From assembly GCA_037385685.1 (NCBI GenBank), contig JARRMW010000016.1, forward strand, positions 1 through 64,000: a DNA stretch of 64,000 bases. The letters are read 5' to 3'. Below the pieces are notes generated by a model. It saw only the letters and a program-made list of their open reading frames with translations. It made no database searches and was not told where the DNA came from. The position numbers were made by a program, and so were the translations under genes. Origin of the DNA: Sva-25 sp037385685. GTDB lineage: Bacteria; Pseudomonadota; Gammaproteobacteria; Chromatiales; Chromatiaceae. Shown in pieces: positions 1 through 7,741 of the stretch. Each line of letters opens with the position of its first letter. The first letter of the stretch is position 1.

Positions 1-3000
1 ACAGCGGAGCCGTGATCATGCCGCCAATCATCGGGGCTGCGATGCGTTGCATTACCTCGGAACCTGCTCCCGTGCCGATAAAAATCGGGATCAGACCGGC
101 GACAATAACGGCAACCGTCATCGCCTTGGGACGCACACGCAACACGGCCCCTTCCATGATCGCCTCCATGAGTCTCGCCTTGGTCAGGGCACCCTGCCGT
201 GCTTTTTCCTTCAGACTGTTGTCGAGATACACCAGCATGATGACACCGAACTCGGCCGCGACACCGGCCAGTGCGATGAAGCCGACCCCGACAGCCACCG
301 AGAGGTTGAAACCCAGCAGGAAGATGAGCCAGAAACCGCCAACGAGAGCAAACGGCAGGGAGGCCATGACGAGCAACGCCTCGCCGGTGCGGCGAAATGC
401 CAGGTAAAGCAGAATGAAAATGATCACCAGCGTCAGGGGTACGACCTGGCTCAACCGCTCCTGTGCACGCAACATGTACTCGTACTGACCTGACCAGGTG
501 ATGGAATAGCCCGGCGGCAGCTCGACATTCTCGCGCACCGTCTGCTGCGCATCGGTGATATAGGAGCCGAGATCCACATCGCGGATATCGACAAACGTCC
601 AGCCATTGAGGCGTGCATTCTCACTCTTGAGCATTGGCGCGCCGTCGACAATCTCGATGGAGGCCACCTGTCCAAGTGGCACCTGGGCACCCGAGGATGT
701 CACGAGCGGCAACTCGCGTAACTTCTCGAGATCATCGCGCTGCTCACGCGGGAAACGCAGGTTGACCGGGTAGCGCTCCAGCCCCTCGACCGTTTGCGTG
801 ATGTTGATGCCGCCGATTGCCGCCGCAACCATCTGGTTGATGTCAGCGATGTTCAGACCGTAACGCGCGGCGGCGAGCCTGTCGGGGCGAATATCGATGT
901 ATCGTCCGCCCGCGACTCGCTCCGAGTAGGCGGAGACCGTACCGGGAACATCGGAAACGACCCGCTCAATCTCGCGACCGATCTGCTCGATGACCTTCAG
1001 ATCCGGTCCGGCGACCTTGATACCGACGGGAGTCTTGATGCCTGTCGCCAGCATGTCGATGCGTGTCTTGATCGGCATGACCCACGCATTGGTGACACCG
1101 GGAAAATTGACCGCGGCATCCAGTTCCTGGATGAGCTTCCGTGTTGTCATCCCTTCGCGCCACTGGTCGCGCGGCTTGAGCTGGATGAGCGTCTCGATCA
1201 TCGTCAGTGGCGCAGGATCGGTTGCTGTGTCGGCACGACCGATCTTGCCAAAGACCTGCTTGACCTCGGGTAGCGTCTTGATGAGACGATCTGTCTGCTG
1301 CAGCAACTCCTGGGCCTTGCCGATCGAAAGCCCCGGCAACGTGGTCGGCATGTACATCAGGTCTCCCTCGTCGAGTTCCGGCATGAACTCGGAACCCAGC
1401 CCTGTCGCAAAGCGAGCCAGCCAGGGGGTTTCACGGAAGCGTTGCTTCCACTCTTTTGCCATCTCTTGCTGTGCCGATTCGATGTTTGAGACGATCCGGC
1501 GCGCGCTGCTCTCATCCGGCGCATCCGTGATCGCCACGTAAGCCGAGAAAGGCCATTTCAGCGGCTCGAGAAACCCCGGAATCCCGCTCAACGGAATCAC
1601 GAGACTCACCATGAGCAGTAATGAAACCAGGATGGTCAATCGAGGACGTTTCATAACAGCCGACAGCATCGGGCGGTAGAGCCAGATCAGCAGGCGATTG
1701 AGCGGGTTGGTGCGCTCATCCGGGATGCGTCCACGGATGAAGTAACCCATGAGCACGGGAACCAGGGTGACAGCGAGACCGGCCGAGGCAGCCATGGCAT
1801 AGGTCTTGGTATAGGCCAGCGGTGAGAAGAGGCGCCCCTCCTGCGCCTCGAGCGTGAAGACCGGCAAAAAGCTCAGCGTGATAATCAGCAGCGAAAAGAA
1901 GAGCGCGGGACCCACCTCGATCGCCGCCGTGGTCACGGTTTGCCAGTGCTCGCGACCCCGTGGCATCTGGCCGTGGGCATGCCTGTAACGCTCCAGGTGT
2001 TTGTGCGCATTCTCGATCATTACGATGGCCGCATCGACCATGGCGCCGATGGCGATTGCGATGCCACCGAGGGACATGATGTTCGCATTGATGCCCTGCT
2101 GCTGCATGATGATGAAGGATGCCAGCACGCCCAGCGGCAGCGTGACGATGGCAACAAACGCCGAGCGCAGGTGAAACAGGAACAGCAGACACACCAGCGC
2201 CACCACGATGAACTCCTCGATGAGCTTCTCCGTGAGATTATCGACAGCACGGTGGATCAGGGCCGAGCGGTCATAGGTCTCGATGATCTCGACTCCTTCG
2301 GGGAGTCCCTGCTTGAGTTCCTCGATGCGCTGCTTGACCGCATCGATGGTCGTCAGGGCGTTCTCGCCATAACGCATGACGACGATGCCACCCGTGATTT
2401 CGCCCTGGCCATCGAGATCCGCCACAACGCGCCGCATCTCCGGACCAATCTGCAGGGTTGCGATGTCCTCGAGCAAGACGGGTGTTCCGCCCCCGGTCGT
2501 TGCCACCGGGATCGCCCCCAGATCCTCGAGAGACTGCAGATAGCCGCGCGTGCGAATCATGTATTCCGCTTCAGCCAGCTCGATGACAGAGCCACCGACT
2601 TCCTGGTTGGCATTGCGGATTGCCATGCTGATGGTGTTCAGGGGAATGCCGTAGGCGCGCAGCTTTTCAGGATCCACGACGACCTGGTACTGGCGCACCA
2701 TGCCGCCGACCGTGGCTACCTCGGCAACCCCCGGCACGGTCTGCAGTTCGTATTTCAGGAACCAGTTCTGCAGGGATGTCAGCTGCGCCAGGTCATGCTT
2801 GCCCGTGCGGTCGACCAGTGCATAGCTGTAGATCCAGCCCACACCCGTGGCATCCGGTCCGAGGCGTGGCTGAACACTTGCCGGCAAATCGGACGCGGCC
2901 TGGTTGAGATACTCGAGTACGCGAGCACGCGCCCAGTAGATATCGGTACCGTCCTCGAACAGGACGTAGACATAGGAGTCGCCGAAAAAGGAGTAACCCC

Positions 3001-3247
3001 GAACAACCTCTGCGCCCGGTACCGACAGCATGGTCGTGGTGATCGGGTAGGTCACCTGCTCCTCGACAACGCGCGGCGATTGCCCGGGATAGCTGGTCTT
3101 GATGATGACCTGCACATCAGATAGGTCCGGTATCGCATCGAGCGGCGTCTCTTTCAGGGCTTGCCATCCCCAGGCGGTGATCAGCAGGCTGGCGACCAGA
3201 ACGAGAAAACGGTTCTGCACGGACCAGCGAATAATGCCTTTTAGCAT
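1..3247 (-). CDS. cusA: CusA/CzcA-type heavy-metal RND efflux pump (C-terminus cut by window edge)
   Basis: Inner-membrane RND proton antiporter that moves Cu(I)/Ag(I) (or related cations) out of the cell as part of a CusCBA-type tripartite complex. The frame is open from the ATG at 3247 to the window edge, 1082 codons. The N-terminus (MLKGIIRWSVQNRF, then TPLDAIPDLSDVQV) is typical of the family. The TM4 block with GAMVDAAIVMIEN, read near 2050, carries the acidic residue of the proton relay. The last residues visible (RIAAPMIGGMITAPL) match the extreme C-terminal helix of CusA, so only about 20-30 residues should be missing. It starts one base past the cusB stop, so the two are co-transcribed. 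No cusC-like outer-membrane gene is visible here. The exact metal is inferred from the partner's domains. Confidence 0.93.
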   Translation of the reverse strand, partial: MLKGIIRWSVQNRFLVLVASLLITAWGWQALKETPLDAIPDLSDVQVIIKTSYPGQSPRVVEEQVTYPITTTMLSVPGAEVVRGYSFFGDSYVYVLFEDGTDIYWARARVLEYLNQAASDLPASVQPRLGPDATGVGWIYSYALVDRTGKHDLAQLTSLQNWFLKYELQTVPGVAEVATVGGMVRQYQVVVDPEKLRAYGIPLNTISMAIRNANQEVGGSVIELAEAEYMIRTRGYLQSLEDLGAIPVATTGGGTPVLLEDIATLQIGPEMRRVVADLDGQGEITGGIVVMRYGENALTTIDAVKQRIEELKQGLPEGVEIIETYDRSALIHRAVDNLTEKLIEEFIVVALVCLLFLFHLRSAFVAIVTLPLGVLASFIIMQQQGINANIMSLGGIAIAIGAMVDAAIVMIENAHKHLERYRHAHGQMPRGREHWQTVTTAAIEVGPALFFSLLIITLSFLPVFTLEAQEGRLFSPLAYTKTYAMAASAGLAVTLVPVLMGYFIRGRIPDERTNPLNRLLIWLYRPMLSAVMKRPRLTILVSLLLMVSLVIPLSGIPGFLEPLKWPFSAYVAITDAPDESSARRIVSNIESAQQEMAKEWKQRFRETPWLARFATGLGSEFMPELDEGDLMYMPTTLPGLSIGKAQELLQQTDRLIKTLPEVKQVFGKIGRADTATDPAPLTMIETLIQLKPRDQWREGMTTRKLIQELDAAVNFPGVTNAWVMPIKTRIDMLATGIKTPVGIKVAGPDLKVIEQIGREIERVVSDVPGTVSAYSERVAGGRYIDIRPDRLAAARYGLNIADINQMVAAAIGGINITQTVEGLERYPVNLRFPREQRDDLEKLRELPLVTSSGAQVPLGQVASIEIVDGAPMLKSENARLNGWTFVDIRDVDLGSYITDAQQTVRENVELPPGYSITWSGQYEYMLRAQERLSQVVPLTLVIIFILLYLAFRRTGEALLVMASLPFALVGGFWLIFLLGFNLSVAVGVGFIALAGVAAEFGVIMLVYLDNSLKEKARQGALTKARLMEAIMEGAVLRVRPKAMTVAVIVAGLIPIFIGTGAGSEVMQRIAAPMIGGMITAPL

Positions 3248-3248
3248 C

Positions 3249-4466
3249 CTACTCTCCGCTCATGCGCTGGAAACTGGCTTGCAGGCTCGACTCCGAGTCG
3301 ATCAGGAACTGTCCCGAGGTGACGATTTCGTCGCCCTCATTCAGCCCGCTGAGGATCTCGACCTTGCCATTGCTGCGCGCACCGACCACAACGTCCACCG
3401 GCTGGAAGCGGCCGTCACCAAGTGAGGTGACGACCGTGTCACGCTCACCGGTCCGTATCAATGCTTCTGCAGGAATCAGCAGCGTGTCACGCTGCGGGCC
3501 ACCGTAGATCTTGACCTCGGCGAACATGTTGGGCTTCAGGGTCATGTCGGGGTTCGGAAACTCGAGCCGTATGCGCAGGGTCCGGCTTTTCATATCGAGC
3601 TCCGGATAGATGTAGTCGACCTTCCCTTCCCAGGACTTCCCCGGCCAGGCAGGCACGCTGATTTCGGCGATCAGCCCCTCACTGAGCCATCCGATCTGGT
3701 GCTCATAGACATCGACCATGACCCAGACACTGGAGAGATCTGCGATCGTCATCATCTCCGTCTCCGGCTTCAGGTACATGCCTTCACGTGCACCGAGCAT
3801 GGTCACGATGCCCTCACCGGGCGCATAGACCGGCAGGGCATTCCGCGTTTCCCTGCTCTTCTCGAGCTGGCGAATGGTGGCATCATCGATACCCAGTATG
3901 CGAAGCCGGTTGCGGGCTTTCCGGACACGGCTGCTGTCTGACTGCTCCATTGCGATGAAGAAATCGACCTGAGCCGACAATATCTCGGGAGAGTAGAAGG
4001 TACCCAGCTTGTCTCCCTTGCTGACCCGCTCGCCTTCGGAACGAATCATGAGCGACTCCATCCATCCAGGCGCACGGGGATGCAGGTGAATAAGTTTCGT
4101 TTCATCGTAATCAACACGGCCGACCGTCTTGATGAAGCGCCACAGTGTGTCCTTGCGGACAGCCTCGGTCCGCAACCCCATGCTCTGGATAATCTCCCCC
4201 TTCACGGAAACTGCGGGATGTTTGCCCGTGTTCGGGTCGATCATCTTTGGCACCAGATCCATGCCGCAGATCGGACAGCTGCCTTCCTCATCCTTGATGA
4301 TCTGCGGATGCATCGGACAGACATACTTTGGATCCATGTGTTTCTTTGCGTGCTCCGAAACGCTGTCGTCACTGGCCTCAGCCAGGGATTCACTCGGCTT
4401 GTCCGGCTCGTCGAAGCAACCGGAAAGAAACAGGAAAGCAACAGTCAAGAAGAGGTAACGGCTCAT
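3249..4466 (-). CDS. cusB: CusB-type periplasmic adaptor with heavy-metal-binding domain
   Basis: Membrane-fusion protein that links CusA to an outer-membrane channel and hands metal to the pump. The 405-residue product has a lipoprotein signal (lipobox LSGC, Cys17), so it is probably anchored to the inner membrane. A heavy-metal-binding domain follows, with C50-P-M-H53 and C64-P-I-C67 spacing. After it come the usual hairpin, lipoyl and beta-barrel regions (RxExxGTVxxVG-like text is replaced by the CusB form, e.g. VGRVDYDETK). A good ribosome site (AAGGGA) lies 8 bases before the ATG. It is the second gene of a leftward operon, behind the small Cys/His protein and before cusA. The metal-binding domain favours Cu/Ag over Co/Zn/Cd. 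Confidence 0.92.
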   Translation of the reverse strand: MSRYLFLTVAFLFLSGCFDEPDKPSESLAEASDDSVSEHAKKHMDPKYVCPMHPQIIKDEEGSCPICGMDLVPKMIDPNTGKHPAVSVKGEIIQSMGLRTEAVRKDTLWRFIKTVGRVDYDETKLIHLHPRAPGWMESLMIRSEGERVSKGDKLGTFYSPEILSAQVDFFIAMEQSDSSRVRKARNRLRILGIDDATIRQLEKSRETRNALPVYAPGEGIVTMLGAREGMYLKPETEMMTIADLSSVWVMVDVYEHQIGWLSEGLIAEISVPAWPGKSWEGKVDYIYPELDMKSRTLRIRLEFPNPDMTLKPNMFAEVKIYGGPQRDTLLIPAEALIRTGERDTVVTSLGDGRFQPVDVVVGARSNGKVEILSGLNEGDEIVTSGQFLIDSESSLQASFQRMSGE

Positions 4467-4525
4467 AACTCACATCCCTTGCAGCCAGACAAGAGGCTGC
4501 TTGAATAAAACAACAAAGAAGACAG

Positions 4526-4543
4526 CGTCAGCAGTTGCTGACG
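4526..4543. repeat. Perfect 8-bp inverted repeat between the small Cys/His gene and cusB
   Basis: CGTCAGCA-GT-TGCTGACG, directly after the stop of the upstream small gene. It may form a small hairpin that moderates read-through into cusB, or be an operator. No T-run follows, so a rho-independent terminator is unlikely. Confidence 0.4.
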
Positions 4544-4903
4544 TCAGGTGGATGTGATGCTACTGGGCGGCCGCTGCAGCTGGCCCGGGCTGAAGTTGTA
4601 GAAATGATCGACGGGGAGAGGCGTGTAGGCAGTGTTGCCTTCGAACGCGGAAAACAGCTCGCTCGCCAGCAATGCCGAGCCCGAGAGCATAAGGCAGAGC
4701 TGGCACTTGTGACACTCGTCGGCAACAACGAGGGTATCGTCGGCCAATTCCGCAGTCATGTGACATGGATGGGATGCGGATTGAAGCACAGCCGTATCGC
4801 CGGCATGCAGGCATGGCAACAGCACCGAAGCCAGTGACTGCAACGGCAGACAGAGCATGGCAAAGAGGGCGATGCCCCGGGCTGTTTTTCTGCACATGTC
4901 CAT
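4544..4903 (-). CDS. Small exported Cys/His-rich protein of the copper operon (DUF2946-like)
   Basis: A 119-residue product starting at the ATG at 4903 (MDMCRK). This start is chosen because it begins a clean signal peptide (hydrophobic run ending near SLAS); the open frame extends further upstream without signal character. The mature part has H-P-C-H-M and then C-H-K-C-Q-L-C, the layout seen in small DUF2946-type proteins of copper-resistance operons. It probably binds Cu in the periplasm or inner membrane. It lies 78 bases upstream of cusB on the same strand. Family assignment rests on the residue pattern and context only; the function is unproven. No clear ribosome site precedes the ATG and the predicted promoter -10 is only 9 bases away, so the message may be leaderless. 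Confidence 0.6.
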   Translation of the reverse strand: MDMCRKTARGIALFAMLCLPLQSLASVLLPCLHAGDTAVLQSASHPCHMTAELADDTLVVADECHKCQLCLMLSGSALLASELFSAFEGNTAYTPLPVDHFYNFSPGQLQRPPSSITST

Positions 4904-4912
4904 GATGACCCG

Positions 4913-4934
4913 ATTATAGACAGAAAACTGACAG
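4913..4934 (-). promoter_or_regulatory. Candidate promoter and response-regulator direct repeats for the cus operon
   Basis: On the minus strand a perfect TATAAT (4913-4918) follows two CTGTC half-sites (4930-4934 and 4919-4923) whose starts are 11 bp apart, one helical turn. This is the spacing of OmpR-family response-regulator direct repeats such as CopR/CusR sites. The predicted start point would fall within a few bases of the ATG at 4903. Assignment as a metal-responsive site is inference. Confidence 0.35.
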
Positions 4935-5003
4935 AAAGAGCCAAGCCCGGAGAAAATCAGGGTAATATGCGACGAACAGGCATGCGGCAACAATCCCGAT
5001 CCC

Positions 5004-5468
5004 ATGACAGGCAAAGACGATCACATGTTTACCATCGGCTGGCGAGAATGGGTCGCACTACCGGATATTGGCTTGCCCGCCATCAAGGCCAAGATCGACA
5101 CAGGCGCCAAGACCTCCGCACTGCATGCTTTCATGGTGGAGCGCATCAAACGCAACAGGCGTGATCACGTCCGTTTCCTGATGCATCCGCTGCAGCTGCG
5201 CGACACACCTGTCGTCGAATGCGAGGCACCACTCGTGGATATCCGACAGGTCAGCGATTCGGGTGGCCACAGGGAGCAACGCTTCGTCATTGAGACGCGC
5301 CTGGTGCTGGGCGAGTTGGAGTGGCCCGTCGAACTGACACTCACCAACAGGGACAGTATGCGTTTCCGCATGCTGCTTGGCAGGCGCGCCATGGAAAAAC
5401 GCCTGCTCGTGGATCCGGCTGCATCCTACCTGGCCGGCAAACTCAATCCGAAAAAATGTTATCGTTAG
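5004..5468 (+). CDS. rimB: RimB-like ATP-dependent zinc protease / retropepsin-like protein
   Basis: 154 residues of the small protease family annotated as RimK-linked 'ATP-dependent zinc protease' (PF05618), structurally related to retropepsins. The key motif DTGAKTSALHA starts at Asp32 and contains the candidate catalytic aspartate. In Pseudomonas the RimB protein works with RimA and RimK to set glutamate tails on ribosomal protein S6; the neighbour here is rimK, 51 bases downstream on the same strand. An in-frame ATG at 5025 is an alternative start; neither has a strong ribosome site. Function is inferred from family and context. Confidence 0.82.
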   Translation: MTGKDDHMFTIGWREWVALPDIGLPAIKAKIDTGAKTSALHAFMVERIKRNRRDHVRFLMHPLQLRDTPVVECEAPLVDIRQVSDSGGHREQRFVIETRLVLGELEWPVELTLTNRDSMRFRMLLGRRAMEKRLLVDPAASYLAGKLNPKKCYR

Positions 5469-5519
5469 ACGTCAAGGCAACAGCGCCGTTGCATCAAAAA
5501 ACCTGAACAATATATCCCG

Positions 5520-6425
5520 ATGAAAATCTGCATACTCTCCCGCAACAGGAACCTCTACTCGACCCGCCGCCTTATCGAAGCAGCCCGCGAACAGGGACAC
5601 GACGTCCGTGTCATTGACGTCCTGCGTTGCTATATGAATATCGTCTCGAATAACCCGACCATCCATTACAGAGGCGAAACACTCGAGAATTTCGATGCGG
5701 TGATTCCGCGCATCGGCGCGTCCGTGACCTTCTACGGCTCGGCAGTACTGCGACAGTTCGAGATGATGGGCGTCTACCCGCTGAATGAATCTGTTGCCAT
5801 CACCCGTTCACGCGACAAGCTGCGATCGATGCAGCTGCTCTCGCGCAAGGGACTCGGACTGCCTGTCACCGGGTTCGCCAACAAGCCGGACGACGTCAAG
5901 GATCTGATCAAGCTCGTCGGCGGTGCCCCGCTGGTCATCAAGCTCCTCGAGGGCACACAAGGAATCGGCGTGGTACTGGCCGAAACCCAGAAAGCAGCCG
6001 AAAGCGTGATCGAGGGCTTCATGGGCGTCAAGGCCGATATCCTGATCCAGGAATACATCAAGGAGGCAAAAGGGGCCGATATCCGCTGTTTCGTCATCGG
6101 CGGCAAGGTCGTCGCTGCCATGAAACGGCAGGCAGCACCCGGTGAGTTTCGGTCCAATCTTCATCGCGGTGGTACTGCCGAACTGATCCGGATCACCCCG
6201 GAAGAACGCTCCACGGCCGTGCGCGCAGCGCGTACCATGGGACTCAATGTGGCAGGTGTCGACCTGTTGCGTTCAAATCACGGGCCGGTGATCATGGAGG
6301 TCAACTCCTCGCCCGGCCTTCAGGGCATCGAGGCTGCGACAGGCAAGGATGTTGCCGGCATGATCATCAAGTTCATTTCTGAAAATGCAAAGCCGGGCAA
6401 GACCCGGACGCGCGGAAAGGGCTGA
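5520..6425 (+). CDS. rimK: RimK, ribosomal protein S6--L-glutamate ligase (ATP-grasp)
   Basis: 301 residues, the same length as E. coli RimK (300). It adds glutamates to the C-terminus of ribosomal protein S6 and can make poly-alpha-glutamate. The N-terminal domain begins MKICILSRN; the ATP-grasp domain shows the glycine-rich ATP loop (GTQGIGV near residue 146) and the metal-binding MEVNSSPG segment near residue 260. It lies between the rimB-like gene and an aspartoacylase-like gene, so the three probably form one operon concerned with S6 or glutamate-tail modification. Confidence 0.94.
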   Translation: MKICILSRNRNLYSTRRLIEAAREQGHDVRVIDVLRCYMNIVSNNPTIHYRGETLENFDAVIPRIGASVTFYGSAVLRQFEMMGVYPLNESVAITRSRDKLRSMQLLSRKGLGLPVTGFANKPDDVKDLIKLVGGAPLVIKLLEGTQGIGVVLAETQKAAESVIEGFMGVKADILIQEYIKEAKGADIRCFVIGGKVVAAMKRQAAPGEFRSNLHRGGTAELIRITPEERSTAVRAARTMGLNVAGVDLLRSNHGPVIMEVNSSPGLQGIEAATGKDVAGMIIKFISENAKPGKTRTRGKG

Positions 6426-6441
6426 AACAGGAGCTGGCCGA

Positions 6442-7515
6442 ATGCCTGCGCGCAGACCTCGCAACAAGGCGTTCGAACTCGGTGGTATCACGATCGAACC
6501 GGGCCAGCAACATTACATCGAACTGCCGCTACCAGCGCTCTACACGCATTCCAATGTTTTCATGCCGGTCCATGTCGCTGTCGGCAAGGAAGCAGGCCCC
6601 GTCATGTTCATCAGCGCAGCAGTGCATGGTGACGAAATCAATGGCGTTGAAATCATCCGCAGGGTCATCAACACAAAAGCGATGAGGCGCCTGAGGGGAA
6701 CGCTGGTCAGCGTACCGGTCGTCAATGTCTACGGGTTCATCAGCAAGTCACGCTACCTGCCCGACCGGCGTGACCTCAACCGCTCCTTCCCCGGTTCCGA
6801 GCAAGGCTCGATGGCCGCCAAACTTGCTCACCTGTTCCTGCAGGAGATCACCCGGAAATGTGACTATGGGGTTGACCTCCATACCGCTGCGATCGGGCGC
6901 GAGAACCTTCCGCAGATTCGCGCACGCATCCAGGGTGACGAGGAACTGGCCGGACTTGCATCGGCCTTCGGCGCCCCGGTGATCATCGATGCAGGATTTC
7001 GGGAAGGCTCTCTACGCCAGTCCGCGGCAAGAGAGAAATGCAACATCCTGCTCTACGAGGCTGGTGAAGCCCTGCGCTTTGATGAATTCTGTATTCGTGG
7101 CGGCGTCAAGGGCATTATCAACGTCATGCGTCACATCGGGATGCTGCCGGCCTCGCGTCGTCGCAAGCAGACCATCGAACCGGCTGTCGCGCATTCCAGC
7201 CGCTGGGTGCGCGCACCGCGCAGCGGCATTCTGAGAACCACCTGCCCGATGGGTAAACGTATTCACAAGAACGACGTGCTCGGCTATGTCTCCGATCCCT
7301 TCGGCACCTCTGAAGTCGCTGTTCGCGCACCGGTCAATGGCATGATCATCGGCAAGACGACCCTGCCACTTGTTCACGAAGGCGAGGCTATCTTTCATAT
7401 TGCACGATTTGAGGCGCTTGGAGACGCTGAAGCCGTGCTGGAAACATTCCAGAACGAGATCGACCCGATCGATACCGGTGAACCGAGACCGGAAGACGAA
7501 CCCATCATTTTCTGA
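6442..7515 (+). CDS. Succinylglutamate desuccinylase/aspartoacylase-family zinc hydrolase
   Basis: 357 residues of the M14-like zinc hydrolase family that removes acyl groups from N-acyl amino acids. Zinc ligands are visible in VHGDEING (His and Glu near residues 62-65) and in DLHTA near residue 147. The C-terminal third has a lipoyl-like beta fold usual for the family. The start at 6442 is chosen for its AGGAG ribosome site 8 bases upstream; the frame stays open into rimK but without one. It sits 16 bases after rimK; many proteobacteria carry this rimK-neighbour hydrolase. The substrate is unknown: an acylated glutamate or glutamate-tailed peptide is a guess from context. Confidence 0.82.
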   Translation: MPARRPRNKAFELGGITIEPGQQHYIELPLPALYTHSNVFMPVHVAVGKEAGPVMFISAAVHGDEINGVEIIRRVINTKAMRRLRGTLVSVPVVNVYGFISKSRYLPDRRDLNRSFPGSEQGSMAAKLAHLFLQEITRKCDYGVDLHTAAIGRENLPQIRARIQGDEELAGLASAFGAPVIIDAGFREGSLRQSAAREKCNILLYEAGEALRFDEFCIRGGVKGIINVMRHIGMLPASRRRKQTIEPAVAHSSRWVRAPRSGILRTTCPMGKRIHKNDVLGYVSDPFGTSEVAVRAPVNGMIIGKTTLPLVHEGEAIFHIARFEALGDAEAVLETFQNEIDPIDTGEPRPEDEPIIF

Positions 7516-7621
7516 GTCCCTGCGGGCACCAGAGAAAGATTCCAGCCGGCCAATGCCACCATTCATACAATCCTGCAGAAGCTGTCCTGAAACACCATGG
7601 CCGGTTTACCCGCGGGGACTG
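7516..7621. repeat. Imperfect long inverted repeat after the rimK cluster
   Basis: AGTCCCTGCGGGC (7516-7528) and ACCCGCGGGGACT (7609-7621 region) are imperfect inverse copies flanking about 80 bases. They could form a long stem at the end of the cluster. The rest of the gap up to 7741 is AT-rich (around TATAGATCTTTGTC) and may hold the promoter of the SulP gene; I see no gene in it. Confidence 0.35.
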
Positions 7622-7741
7622 AAGCAGCGACATATGACAATGTATAGATCTTTGTCTATTAGTATATAACCTAATATTGATTTGCCATACGACCCCAATC
7701 CGGGAACACTGAGTGGTTGTGTTTTTACAAGGGAGATAGTC

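Noticed and set aside
1940..3124. 394-codon open frame opposite cusA
   Set aside because: Antisense shadow of cusA.
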